A stretch of DNA of 64,000 nt from Bacteroidetes bacterium 47-18 (GCA_001897155.1 MKSF01000037.1:179421-243420), one strand, 5' to 3'; numbered from the stretch's first letter, positions 1-8,310 are shown. Numbers and translations are program-made. The notes: generated by a model from the letters alone, not told the origin.

Positions 1-33
1 GCATCACTATTGCCGGGAACAGAAATAATAAAA

Positions 34-118
34 ACTGATTATCTATATATAGGAAACAAAACCATTACAAGTTTATAAGAGATCCCTCACATCCATTCGG
101 AATGACCTGTACTCTAAA
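34..118. repeat. Dispersed intergenic repeat, partial copy A
   Basis: This copy begins with ACTGATTATCTATATATAGG, the end shared with the copies at 39.4 kb and 51.4 kb. It continues with the core TATAAGAGATCCCTCACATCC followed by TTCGGAATGACC. The second half seen in the 51.2 kb copy is missing, so it looks truncated. It has no coding potential. Confidence 0.7.
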
Positions 119-155
119 AAGTATTCCGCCATCCGTTACCCAACCTGGTAAAGAA

Positions 156-171
156 TGTTTCACGTGAAACA
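156..171. other. parS: parS-like ParB-binding site
   Basis: TGTTTCACGTGAAACA is a perfect 16-bp palindrome that matches the conserved bacterial parS consensus (TGTTNCACGTGAAACA) at every position. ParB/Spo0J loads at such sites, which cluster around the replication origin. No parA or parB gene is in the window. The site lies about 0.8 kb from the DnaA-box cluster described below, which supports an origin-proximal position. Confidence 0.85.
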
Positions 172-219
172 TTTCAGATCAAACCGAATTATTCCTCAGG
201 CAGATAATCATATAATGAT

Positions 220-227
220 TACTTTTG
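220..227 (+). promoter_or_regulatory. Bacteroidota -7 element (TACTTTTG)
   Basis: Matches TAnnTTTG. A transcript starting about 5 nt downstream would leave a short leader before the ATG at 243 and would exclude the upstream TTG at 225 as start. Confidence 0.55.
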
Positions 228-242
228 CAAAAACCTAAAATT

Positions 243-884
243 ATGTCTGCTACCTACCAGGTACCTATAATAAGAACAAGGATCAAGAAAAAACATATGA
301 CCTCTATGCACCTGATCTCGGGCTTTATGTTTGTCCTTATCGGCGCCGTAACACTGGTCATCCCGGAAGATATTAAATCACATCTGGCCAATATACTTAA
401 TAATATGTCCATAGGATTCATAGTATTTGGTATCGCCATTGTCTGTATAACTATTGCATTCAATAAAGCGCTGGCTGATAATAAGAAGAATAGCCTGCTC
501 CGAATAGCGGAACTGGCAGGATTTATTGGCTTAGCCTGCATATGCCTGTACTTCCAGTGGTGGATGCCATTCATATATGCCATTATAGGGATCATAACCG
601 TAGCTACTACCTATTACCTGGAACTGGACGCACATAAGCCGGAATATATCATAGTTTCTGAAAAAGGGATAGAGCTGAAAAGGCTTAATAAGAAACTTAT
701 AGAATGGAGTGAAGTAAAGAACTTCCTGATCAGGCATGGCAATGTGACAATCAACCTTAAAAATAATACCTTATATCAATACAACGCTTATAATTTCAAA
801 AATATCAGCAATAAGGAAGTAATTGAAAGTTTTGCACAGGTACAGATAGATCAAAATGCACATAAATACGAACCAGAGTGGTAA
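243..884 (+). CDS. Four-TM membrane protein with C-terminal PH-like domain
   Basis: This 213-residue protein is of unknown function. The basic N-terminus (IRTRIKKKH) is followed by four hydrophobic segments at about residues 23-40, 55-73, 85-102 and 105-124. The C-terminal 85 residues are soluble, and the pattern YIIVSEKGIELKR ... WSEVKNF ... VTINLKN resembles the beta-strand-rich bacterial PH-like domains found after TM hairpins. That resemblance is inferred from pattern only. I chose the ATG at 243 over the in-frame TTG at 225 because the -7 promoter element overlaps the TTG. The gene is monocistronic. It sits between the parS-like site and the DnaA-box cluster, so it is probably an origin-adjacent gene. 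Confidence 0.75.
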   Translation: MSATYQVPIIRTRIKKKHMTSMHLISGFMFVLIGAVTLVIPEDIKSHLANILNNMSIGFIVFGIAIVCITIAFNKALADNKKNSLLRIAELAGFIGLACICLYFQWWMPFIYAIIGIITVATTYYLELDAHKPEYIIVSEKGIELKRLNKKLIEWSEVKNFLIRHGNVTINLKNNTLYQYNAYNFKNISNKEVIESFAQVQIDQNAHKYEPEW

Positions 885-972
885 AACTCCCTTATTATCA
901 CACGAATATGCCTGATAAGATCAGATTATCCCGGATTTGCACACTCTCCTCCACTTATTCACAATAACAGCT

Positions 973-1086
973 ATGATCGTATTCCACATCATCAAACTAT
1001 TCTATTACGCTATCTTCCTGGTAGGCTTATTATTTGTCCTGCAATGGATTTTAAAAAAAATAGTACAACTGTTCAAATTAAGGTAA
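973..1086 (+). CDS. Possible 37-residue membrane peptide
   Basis: ATG to TAA encodes 37 residues: a hydrophobic core (about residues 9-26, FYYAIFLVGLLFVLQW) followed by a basic tail (KKIVQLFKLR). This is the layout of a small single-pass membrane protein. No promoter element or ribosome-binding site is evident and it lies inside the DnaA-box region, so it may be fortuitous. Confidence 0.25.
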   Translation: MIVFHIIKLFYYAIFLVGLLFVLQWILKKIVQLFKLR

Positions 1087-1646
1087 GAAAAGAATTCACA
1101 CGATATCCACAGTTATTCACACCTTATATACATACTTATCCCGGAATCCAATAAAAGCATCGCCTTCCTCATAAAGCCTGTGAAATGGGCTAAAATATTC
1201 CCTGGTTTTGCACGAACAGGTGTTTAAACCTGTGGATAGATTGTGCATTCAGAATAATAACTCAGTAAAATAAGGATAAAAGTCCGGTATGTATCGTTTC
1301 CAAAAAAGTTATTCTTAGCAAAATATTAATTTTACATTAAGAATTCTACATGATTTTCTTTAGACATTCGGTTTATTCCACCAGGTGGGGATATATGTGA
1401 ATAAGCACTTAAAATGCCCCAAATATAAAGGCTTCCGAAGCATACCCTCATGTGAATATCCGGTGTACCTGTATGTAGATTACAATTTAAAAAATGAATT
1501 TTAAAAAAGTTATCAGCATATTAACACTCCTAATAGTAATAGCTTCTTTTTAAATAAATTTATTTAATAAAATACTATTATTAGCTATGTGGAATAATTG
1601 CAGGACGGAAAAATCCTAAACTGATACAACAAACGGATTTGTTGAA

Positions 1647-1654
1647 TACATTTG
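1647..1654 (+). promoter_or_regulatory. -7 element (TACATTTG) of the ABC ATPase gene
   Basis: TAnnTTTG match 43 bp upstream of the ATG at 1698, at the right edge of the candidate origin region. Confidence 0.55.
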
Positions 1655-1697
1655 CATTGCCCGTACCGCGATACCGGCACCATAATTTTCACTGTAG

Positions 1698-3248
1698 ATG
1701 ACAAACAAGATGCCCATATTAGAAATTCAGGACCTTACCGTAAGTTTTACAGGTGATGAGGATGATATGGCGCTGCAGGATATCAGCTTCAGCATAGAAA
1801 AGGGCCGGAGCCTGGCCCTGCTGGGCGCTTCCGGGTCCGGTAAATCGGTGACCTCCCTGGCCGTTATGGGACTTTTGCCGGAGAATGCCAGGTCATCGGG
1901 CAGCATAAGGCTCGAAGGCCGGGAATTGAATGGTAATACGGATTGGCAGGAAGTGAGAGGAAAAGAGATCGCTATGATCTTCCAGGAACCTATGAGCGCG
2001 CTGAATCCTTTGATGACCTGCGGTGAGCAGTTGGTGGAAGGTATTCGGGCGCACCAGCCGGGTATTTCCCATAAGACGGCCAAAGCACAGGCGGTCAGCT
2101 GGATGGAGAAGGTATTGCTGCCTGATCCCTTACAATTGTTTCATAAATACCCGCACGAACTATCCGGTGGCCAGAAGCAAAGGATAATGATCGCTATGGC
2201 GTTGAGCAACAAGCCTAAGCTGCTTATCGCCGATGAGCCTACCACGGCGCTGGATGTGCTGGTACAGCTCGAGATCTTACAATTGCTGAAGTCCCTGCAG
2301 CAGGAGTATGAGCTGGCTTTACTGTTCATTACCCACGACCTGAGCGTAGCGGAATGGATAGCGGATGAGGTATGCATACTGGAAAAGGGCAGGGTAGCGG
2401 GCAACCACCTGTCAGACTATAAGAAAGTTTTTGTACTGGATGAGCATGTGCTTCCCGGGGCCCGGGAAGATGCTTTGCTGAAGGTGCAAAACCTGGATGT
2501 TACTTTCGGTATGCAGAAAAACTGGCTCGGAACACCCAGGCATATCTTTAAGGCAGTGGATAATGTATCTTTCAGCATCTCTAAAGGTAATACCCTGGGG
2601 ATCGTTGGCGGTTCAGGCAGCGGGAAAAGTACTGTTTCCAAATGTATTATGGGCATTGTTCCGGCGGCGGCAGGCAATATCTTCTTTAAAGGGATGGATC
2701 TGACCGCTTTGTCTCCTAAAGGCTGGCGCAGCATCCGGAAAGAGATGCAGATGATCTTCCAGGATCCCCACGCTTCCCTGTCCCCGAGAATGAATGTAGG
2801 CGATATGCTTGCGGAGGTCATGCAGGTGCATCATATCGGTAAAGGTGGCGGACAAAGACAGGAATATATAAGAAGGCTTTTGGATAAGGTGGGACTGCCG
2901 GTACAGTCACTGAAGAAATACCCTCATGAGTTTTCCGGCGGTCAGAAGCAAAGATTGTGCATTGCGCGCGCGCTTGTGGTAGAGCCTGAATTCATTATCT
3001 GCGATGAGAGCATAGCGGCACTGGATACGAAGATGCAGTACCAGATACTGAATTTGCTGAAAGCTATACAGCAGGAAGATCACCTTACCTATCTTTTTAT
3101 AACGCACGACCTGAAGATCGCGGAGATATTCTGCGATGAGATCGTGGTGATGCAGGAAGGCAGGATAGTGGAGGCCGGTAATGCCGCACAGGTACTGCAA
3201 TATCCGCAGCACGATTATACCCGGCAGCTCAGGAAAGCCTTGCTGTAA
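1698..3248 (+). CDS. ABC transporter ATPase with two nucleotide-binding domains (peptide/nickel type)
   Basis: The 516-residue cytosolic protein is built from two complete ABC ATPase domains in tandem. Domain 1 has Walker A GASGSGKS at 43-50, signature LSGGQKQR near 155 and Walker B LLIADEPTTALD just after. Domain 2 has Walker A GGSGSGKS near 305, signature FSGGQKQR near 412 and IICDESIAALD. The arrangement is that of fused DppD-DppF/YejF proteins that power uptake of oligopeptides or related substrates. The second Walker B region reads DESIAALD instead of the usual DEPTSALD, a mild deviation. No permease or binding-protein gene is adjacent, so it must pair with membrane subunits encoded elsewhere. 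The substrate is not determinable. Confidence 0.93.
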   Translation: MTNKMPILEIQDLTVSFTGDEDDMALQDISFSIEKGRSLALLGASGSGKSVTSLAVMGLLPENARSSGSIRLEGRELNGNTDWQEVRGKEIAMIFQEPMSALNPLMTCGEQLVEGIRAHQPGISHKTAKAQAVSWMEKVLLPDPLQLFHKYPHELSGGQKQRIMIAMALSNKPKLLIADEPTTALDVLVQLEILQLLKSLQQEYELALLFITHDLSVAEWIADEVCILEKGRVAGNHLSDYKKVFVLDEHVLPGAREDALLKVQNLDVTFGMQKNWLGTPRHIFKAVDNVSFSISKGNTLGIVGGSGSGKSTVSKCIMGIVPAAAGNIFFKGMDLTALSPKGWRSIRKEMQMIFQDPHASLSPRMNVGDMLAEVMQVHHIGKGGGQRQEYIRRLLDKVGLPVQSLKKYPHEFSGGQKQRLCIARALVVEPEFIICDESIAALDTKMQYQILNLLKAIQQEDHLTYLFITHDLKIAEIFCDEIVVMQEGRIVEAGNAAQVLQYPQHDYTRQLRKALL

Positions 3249-3438
3249 AAATAAAAGGGATTTTTACTTTATACCCGGCCTTGTATTTAAAATTATTATC
3301 ATATTATACTTCACTACGGATTTAGGGGCAATTGGCCTTTCCGGATGTGTTGCCGGCAGGCAGCGATCACTTGCTTTTTTACCGGCTATAATTTTGAGAA
3401 AATAGGAATAAAATACTTCCTTCACTTAAAAAAATGCC

Positions 3439-3446
3439 TAATTTTG
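3439..3446 (+). promoter_or_regulatory. -7 element (TAATTTTG) of the carB N-terminal half
   Basis: TAnnTTTG match 39 bp upstream of the ATG at 3486. The leader between them shows no obvious hairpin, unlike the carB C-terminal half. Confidence 0.55.
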
Positions 3447-3485
3447 CCGGTTAGTATAATCACCTCATATCTTTATATTTAAACA

Positions 3486-5147
3486 ATGCCATTAGATACT
3501 TCCATTAAATCTGTACTTATCATCGGTTCAGGCCCTATTGTTATAGGCCAGGCGTGCGAATTTGACTATTCCGGTTCCCAGGCTGCAAGAAGCCTGCGCG
3601 AAGAAGGGATCAAAGTGACGCTTATCAACAGCAACCCGGCCACTATCATGACCGATAAGCTGGTCGCTGATAATGTGTACCTTTTACCACTTACACCCGA
3701 AAGTATAGAGCGTATACTGGAAGAAGTGCAGATAGATGCAGTGCTGCCTACTATGGGCGGCCAGACAGCCTTGAATCTTTCTAAGGAAGTAGAGGAGCTG
3801 GGCATCTGGGAAAAGTTTAATGTACGCCTGATAGGTGTGGATATCAAAGCCATTGATAAGGCTGAGGACAGGGATCTTTTCCGAGAATGGATGATAGAGA
3901 TGGGTATTCCCGTAGCGCCTGCACGGGTGGCCAATTCCCTGCTGGAAGGTAAGGAGATCGCACAGGAGATCGGTATCCCGCTGGTGATCCGTCCTTCTTT
4001 CACCCTGGGAGGTTCCGGCGGCGGGTTTGTAAAATCCAAGGATGAGCTGGAAGCAGCTCTGAACGCGGGACTGAACGCATCGCCTATCCACGAGGTGCTG
4101 GTGGAAAAAGCTGTTCTGGGATGGAAAGAATTCGAGCTGGAGCTGCTCAGGGACAGCGCTGATAATGTGGTTATTATCTGTACGGTGGAAAACTTCGACC
4201 CGATGGGCATCCATACAGGGGATTCCATCACCGTAGCACCTGCGATGACGCTGAGCGATACGGCCTTTCAATTAATGCGTAATACCGCTATAGATATGAT
4301 GCGCAGCCTCGGGAACTTTGCCGGTGGCTGTAATGTGCAGTTCGCGCTCAATCCCGAAACGGAAGAGATCATAGCGATAGAGATCAATCCGCGTGTGAGC
4401 CGTTCTTCTGCCCTGGCATCCAAGGCCACGGGCTATCCTATCGCCAAGATCGCCGCGAAGCTGGCTGTCGGCTATAACCTGGATGAGCTGCAGAACCAGA
4501 TCACGCAGACCACTTCAGCATATTTTGAGCCGGCGCTGGATTACGTGATCGTAAAAATGCCAAGATGGAACTTCGATAAATTCAAGGGCGCGGATGATAC
4601 CCTGGGTCTCCAGATGAAATCCGTGGGAGAAGTGATGGCGATCGGCCGCAGCTTTCCCGAGGCCTTACAGAAAGCCTGCCAGTCCCTGGAAAATAATGCC
4701 ACAGGTCTTACTTCCATTTCCAGGAGCAAGATGCGCCCGGAAGAGCTGATGGAATACCTGAAGCGTCCTACCTGGGACAGGATCTTCCGCCTGAAAGAAG
4801 CGCTGGAAGCGGGTATCTCCATTAAGACGCTGAGAGAGCTCACGCATATCGACCGCTGGTTCCTTTACCAGATACAGGATATCATCAAGGTAGAGCAGCA
4901 ACTGAAAGCCATCGGTAACCTGAACGATATCCAGCCTGAATTTATGCTGGAATGTAAAAAAATGGGCTTTTCCGATGAGCAGATCGCAACCGTATTAAAG
5001 GACTGTACACCCGAACAGGTATATGATTACAGGAAAGCCAACGGGGTGACCCGTATCTATAAGATGGTGGATACCTGCAGCGCCGAATTCGCGGCTGTAA
5101 CGCCTTATTTTTACTCTACCTTTGAAGGAAAATCCGAAAAAGTATAA
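3486..5147 (+). CDS. carB: Carbamoyl-phosphate synthase large subunit, N-terminal half
   Basis: The 553-residue protein corresponds to the first synthetase unit plus oligomerisation domain of CarB, which is about 1070 residues in E. coli. GSGPIVIGQACEFDYSG at 14-30 opens the preATP-grasp domain, the ATP-grasp loop VIRPSFTLGGSGGG is near 166-179, and ALNPETEEIIAIEINPRVSRSSALASK carries the metal-binding residues. Residues about 400-550 form the oligomerisation domain. In the family this unit phosphorylates bicarbonate and forms carbamate with ammonia supplied by CarA. The gene stops cleanly with a stop codon and a strong terminator where the second synthetase unit should begin. That unit is encoded separately at 42005-43186. 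carA is not in the window. The reading frame is intact, so this is a split gene rather than a truncation. Confidence 0.96.
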   Translation: MPLDTSIKSVLIIGSGPIVIGQACEFDYSGSQAARSLREEGIKVTLINSNPATIMTDKLVADNVYLLPLTPESIERILEEVQIDAVLPTMGGQTALNLSKEVEELGIWEKFNVRLIGVDIKAIDKAEDRDLFREWMIEMGIPVAPARVANSLLEGKEIAQEIGIPLVIRPSFTLGGSGGGFVKSKDELEAALNAGLNASPIHEVLVEKAVLGWKEFELELLRDSADNVVIICTVENFDPMGIHTGDSITVAPAMTLSDTAFQLMRNTAIDMMRSLGNFAGGCNVQFALNPETEEIIAIEINPRVSRSSALASKATGYPIAKIAAKLAVGYNLDELQNQITQTTSAYFEPALDYVIVKMPRWNFDKFKGADDTLGLQMKSVGEVMAIGRSFPEALQKACQSLENNATGLTSISRSKMRPEELMEYLKRPTWDRIFRLKEALEAGISIKTLRELTHIDRWFLYQIQDIIKVEQQLKAIGNLNDIQPEFMLECKKMGFSDEQIATVLKDCTPEQVYDYRKANGVTRIYKMVDTCSAEFAAVTPYFYSTFEGKSEKV

Positions 5148-5164
5148 GGATATAAATATCATAC

Positions 5165-5198
5165 AAAGAGCGCCCCGGGATATCCCGGGGCGCTCTTT
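5165..5198. terminator. Bidirectional intrinsic terminator
   Basis: A perfect 34-bp palindrome with two 17-nt arms, GC-rich in the centre with AAAGAG/CTCTTT ends. It lies between the convergent carB half (+) and the Fpg/Nei gene (-). Confidence 0.85.
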
Positions 5199-5233
5199 CA
5201 TACAATCCTGTGTGAGCGTAACTTTTAACCTGG

Positions 5234-5961
5234 TCAGTACAATACCTGGCAATTTTCACAATAGAAGGTCCGCCGGTTTGTTTTGCCTAAATAATCTTTG
5301 ATGATAGGCAGGTTGCACCGGGTACAGGTTTTCCTGGTATGGGCCAGCCAGTGCTTTTTAAGGGTGAATTCCTTTTTCCATTCCAGGAAATCAAAGGCGT
5401 AATTCCTGGTTTCCTTTATAAGCTCCGACAGCTTTTTGGCAGGTAGCGCGGCAACGGTATTCAAAGGATGCAGCTTTACGCGGTACAATACTTCATTCTT
5501 GATGATATTGCCTGACCCGGCAAAAATATCCTGGTCCAGAAGCGCATCGCATAAAAGCATAGCGGGCTGGGCCTTTAATTTTTTACCCGCGGCTTTGGCA
5601 TCCCAGGAATCGCTCATGATATCCGCTGACCAGTCATACACCGTGTCCGGATCTGCTTCCATGATCTTAACGGAGCAGGTATAGAAATTAATGAAACCAT
5701 CGCTGAACTTCAGACCCAGCCGGGGCGTTGCGGCTTCTCTTCATTGATCAGGTAGGAGCCGAACAGCATAAAATGGATCTTTATGGTAAAATCTTCCAGG
5801 CAGATCAGGAAATGTTTGCCCCATGACCGGAACGCGGTCACTTTCTGCCCGGCGGCACGCTGTATCGCTTCTTTGCTATTGCCTGTTACAGCAAGTATCT
5901 TCTTTCCCAGGAAAGGCTGTACCAGCTCTTTCAGAATAATGATGGACGGACCTTCAGGCAT
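5234..5961 (-). pseudogene. Fpg/Nei DNA glycosylase, disrupted by a frameshift
   Basis: The two reading-frame pieces join into one formamidopyrimidine-DNA glycosylase/endonuclease VIII family protein, a base-excision enzyme for oxidised bases. The N-terminal piece starts MPEGPS, containing the catalytic Pro2 and Glu3, and runs to ...NEEKPQR before hitting TGA at 5710. The C-terminal piece contains the helix-two-turn-helix LLDQDIFAGSGNIIKNEVL and a closing zinc finger CTRC...CENC. Adding one base in the C-run near 5726-5730 restores a continuous frame (PQRPRLGLKFS) and a normal 242-residue protein. The disruption is a one-base loss in a homopolymer, so it is either a recent inactivation or a sequence error. 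The gene lies 17 bp downstream of the DUF72 gene and is probably co-transcribed with it. Confidence 0.85.
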
Positions 5962-5978
5962 GATCAGTATTATTTATG

Positions 5979-6728
5979 TTATAAGATATTTGAATGATTC
6001 ACAGGTTTCTGCCGGACGAGCTCCTGCATCTGCCTGCTGTTGACTAAAGCGGCGCTGCCCCAGGTATTGTTGAAATATATAAAAGCCTTATCGTGGCCGT
6101 CACCTATTTCCTCCAGGACATCCTTCAGGGCCTGTTCAGGATATTCCGACTTATACAATACCGGCTTGCCGTGAAAACGGTAATACACCACCGGGCTGTT
6201 GACCACCGCAGCTTCAGGCAGCTTATTGCCGGGATAGCTTTGCCCGCAGAAAATGATATTATGCCGGTTCAGCATATCCAGCACCTCCTGTGTCCACCAG
6301 CTTTCATGCCGGAATTCAACAACATTAGGCATGGAATGATCCAACTGGTCACAGATCAGTTGCAGGCGTTCGGGCGTGAAAGAGAAGCCGGGAGGCATCT
6401 GAAACAGGATACATCCCAGCTTTTCCTTCAGGCCCGCGGATACCAGGTCGCAAAAAGCCAGTATTTCCTTCTTGTCGATATGCAATCGTTTCAGGTGAGT
6501 GAACAGGCGGGGAGCCTTTACGGAAAAAAGAAAATCCCCGGGGCTATCCTCATACCATTTCTGCAGGGAGGAAGGAGAAGGCATACGGTAGAAGCTGGAA
6601 TTGATCTCCAGCGTATTAAAATGTTTACAGTAAAACTTAAACCAATCCCTGGCTGCTATCCCTTCGGGATAGAAAATCTGTTTCCATTCCTTATAATAAT
6701 ATCCTGAGCATCCTATATAATACTTCAT
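5979..6728 (-). CDS. DUF72 (YecE-like) protein
   Basis: This 249-residue soluble protein belongs to the DUF72/YecE family, a TIM-barrel-like family of unclear biochemical role. Diagnostic stretches are YIGCSGYYYKEW at the start, HFNTLEINSSFYRMPS near 36-51, FSVKAPRLFTH, LGCILFQMPPGFSF, and the late YYRFHGKPVLY and FIYFNNTWGSAALVNS. Length is normal for the family. It is the first gene of a likely two-gene unit with the frameshifted glycosylase. Confidence 0.9.
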   Translation of the reverse strand: MKYYIGCSGYYYKEWKQIFYPEGIAARDWFKFYCKHFNTLEINSSFYRMPSPSSLQKWYEDSPGDFLFSVKAPRLFTHLKRLHIDKKEILAFCDLVSAGLKEKLGCILFQMPPGFSFTPERLQLICDQLDHSMPNVVEFRHESWWTQEVLDMLNRHNIIFCGQSYPGNKLPEAAVVNSPVVYYRFHGKPVLYKSEYPEQALKDVLEEIGDGHDKAFIYFNNTWGSAALVNSRQMQELVRQKPVNHSNIL

Positions 6729-6986
6729 AGTATAACCTTATGGTTTTCCCGGGATAGGGGAAGCGCTGTTTGCAGTATACAATTCCCCCGTCTCCCGATT
6801 ATATTATCCACATCCACAACACCGATACATTGCAAAAAGTTTCTAAAAGCGCAGGAGTTCATTGTAATTGCCCTTTAATTTTTCATATATTAGTTCAGGC
6901 GATCGGGATTTCCGGATAGCGAAGCGTTTACCGCGGCCCGGATCAGCGGCCAGCCCTGGATCAGATACTCTTATAAATTTTCAAAA

Positions 6987-7409
6987 ATGGAATTAAAGGT
7001 GAAGGAAAGTTTCCTGCGGATCTTCTTTGGCATAACGGCCTGCTCTTTTATGCCGCATTGGGCTTGCCATTACTACAGGATCGAAACGGTAAGCTCGTTC
7101 GTTATCGGGAGTTGGAGCCTGACCGTTTCGGAAAGCTATTTATTCATGTTGTTTTATACGCTGCTTATCTCCCTGGCAATACTGTCGGTCAGCATCAGGT
7201 CATTAAGACCAATATCGGGCCTGGTGGCAGGCCTGGTACATCTGGCATTGGGAGTTATCCATATTATCAGATTGCGCGCTTATTTTAAATTCGAGATATT
7301 TAACCTGGAGTGGCCGTTAAATGCTTCTTTAAGAGAGGTGCTTATTGTGATCCCGTTCGGTATCGCTTGCCTGTTGGTGTCTTTTTATAGTAACAACAAA
7401 CGGGTATAA
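6987..7409 (+). CDS. Four-TM membrane protein of unknown function
   Basis: The 140-residue integral membrane protein has hydrophobic segments at about 10-26, 48-67, 75-94 and 117-134. I do not recognise a named family. The motif MPHWACHYYRIE in the first loop and the short polar termini suggest a compact helical bundle. It is preceded by a 258-bp intergenic stretch and followed directly by a dispersed repeat. Nothing in the neighbourhood suggests a role. Confidence 0.7.
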   Translation: MELKVKESFLRIFFGITACSFMPHWACHYYRIETVSSFVIGSWSLTVSESYLFMLFYTLLISLAILSVSIRSLRPISGLVAGLVHLALGVIHIIRLRAYFKFEIFNLEWPLNASLREVLIVIPFGIACLLVSFYSNNKRV

Positions 7410-7464
7410 AATTTATAACAGAACAGTTGGTAAATTGCCTGTAAACCGGGCACATTTGTTATTA

Positions 7465-7640
7465 CCGATTCTCTGCTTATAGAAAACAGCCTTTTATTAC
7501 GGCTACGCTTCGCTGAGCAGTGTTCTCTCTGAGGTCCAGGAACCGCTTTTACTATAAAGGCACTTAGTGTGTTGATCCTTCCGGACGGATGTGAGGCATC
7601 TCTTATAATAGCTTTGTTTCCTGTATACAGATAATCAGTT
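7465..7640. repeat. Dispersed intergenic repeat, near full-length copy B
   Basis: Contains the order seen in the 51.2 kb copy: TCTGCTTATAG, CCTTTTATTACGG, CTTCGCTGAGCA, CGCTTTTACTATAA, the GGATGTGAGG..ATCTCTTATAAT core, and the end CCTGTATACAGATAATCAGTT. The final bases supply the last codon and the TGA stop of the minus-strand gene at 7635-8096. Confidence 0.75.
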
Positions 7641-8096
7641 AAATTTATATTGTTGATGTTTATTTTTAAATAATTTATAAACAAAAAAGCTCAAATAAAT
7701 AACAAAAGCCACGAAGTGTAGCAGCAGATACACGTATCCCAAAACAAAAATGTCTCCATCCGTTCGATTTTTTATTAATAAGGGGAAATAATCTATTACA
7801 ACCAATAAATTGAGGACTAAAGAAAAAATCAGTGGCTTAAGGTAGTAGATCCTTTCTTTTAATACACTCCGATAGAAAGAGCGGAAAAAGAAGAAGGAAA
7901 AAAGTAATTTCACCAACAAAAATGTCATTAGCAAATCGAATAAAGATGGTATACCTATAAAAATAAATTCATTTCCAGACATACCACCACCATTAGTATT
8001 AGTGTTTAGGACCCCCCAGGTAATGGTGTTTGCAGCTACTATTTTTATAATGGCACAAATAATAATTATTATTGAAAACCGGTACAGTATCTTCAT
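7635..8096 (-). CDS. AT-rich small membrane protein
   Basis: The 153-residue protein has four hydrophobic segments at about 5-22, 50-72, 87-107 and 117-140, a basic C-terminus, and no recognised family. Its codon use is markedly AT-richer than its neighbours (many ATT, TTT, AAA codons), which suggests recent acquisition. The ATG overlaps the TGA of a 26-codon open frame upstream (ATGA junction), and the 3' end overlaps a dispersed repeat. A role as an immunity or accessory membrane protein is possible but speculative. Confidence 0.55.
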   Translation of the reverse strand: MKILYRFSIIIIICAIIKIVAANTITWGVLNTNTNGGGMSGNEFIFIGIPSLFDLLMTFLLVKLLFSFFFFRSFYRSVLKERIYYLKPLIFSLVLNLLVVIDYFPLLIKNRTDGDIFVLGYVYLLLHFVAFVIYLSFFVYKLFKNKHQQYKFN

Positions 8097-8184
8097 CGTT
8101 CAAAATTTAAAGCTATAACATGCGCAGCCCTTTTATCCGTGTTGATGGTGTGGTTGGGCTGCCGTTTTCCCATTGGTTTCTCCA

Positions 8185-8310
8185 CTATAGATTGTGAAAA
8201 ACCAGATTGCCTCCCGGAGCATTACCGCTTGTAAAGTTGAAAGTAATTTCAACAAAATTGTTCATACCTATGTAAAAATTACCGTTTTTATTTATCATTA
8301 TCTGATGCAT
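8185..8310 (-). CDS. Short open frame, possible gene remnant
   Basis: A 41-residue frame (starting MHQIMINKNGNFYIGMNNF) has protein-like composition with alternating hydrophobic/polar residues (FVEITFNFTSG). It is too short for a recognised domain. With the 26-codon frame that overlaps the start of the membrane-protein gene, it may be the decayed end of a larger gene. The rest of the 8097-8562 intergenic stretch shows only the terminator at 8491-8545 and a TCACATT/AATGTGA inverted pair at 8453-8477. Confidence 0.25.
   Translation of the reverse strand: MHQIMINKNGNFYIGMNNFVEITFNFTSGNAPGGNLVFHNL

Larger units (their letters stand above)
885..1697. other. oriC: Candidate chromosomal replication origin (oriC)
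   Basis: This 0.8 kb stretch has no convincing long gene. It contains three exact matches to the DnaA-box consensus TTATNCACA: TTATTCACA at 955-963 and 1113-1121, and its reverse complement at 1396-1404. Single-mismatch boxes lie at 1103-1111, 1231-1239 (reverse) and 1451-1459 (reverse). An extremely AT-rich tract at about 1488-1590, with TAATAGTAATAG-like triplets, could be the unwinding element. By chance about 0.02-0.05 exact boxes would be expected here. A parS-like site lies 0.8 kb to the left. Functional assignment is inference, and no dnaA gene is adjacent. Confidence 0.6.

Noticed and set aside
5226..5962. Programmed frameshift in the Fpg/Nei gene
   Set aside because: No slippery heptamer or downstream structure is evident and frameshifting is not known for this family. 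Mutation or sequencing error is simpler.
6804..6812. An isolated perfect TTATCCACA DnaA box
   Set aside because: It is single and lies in an ordinary intergenic region, without a cluster, so it is not taken as part of the origin.
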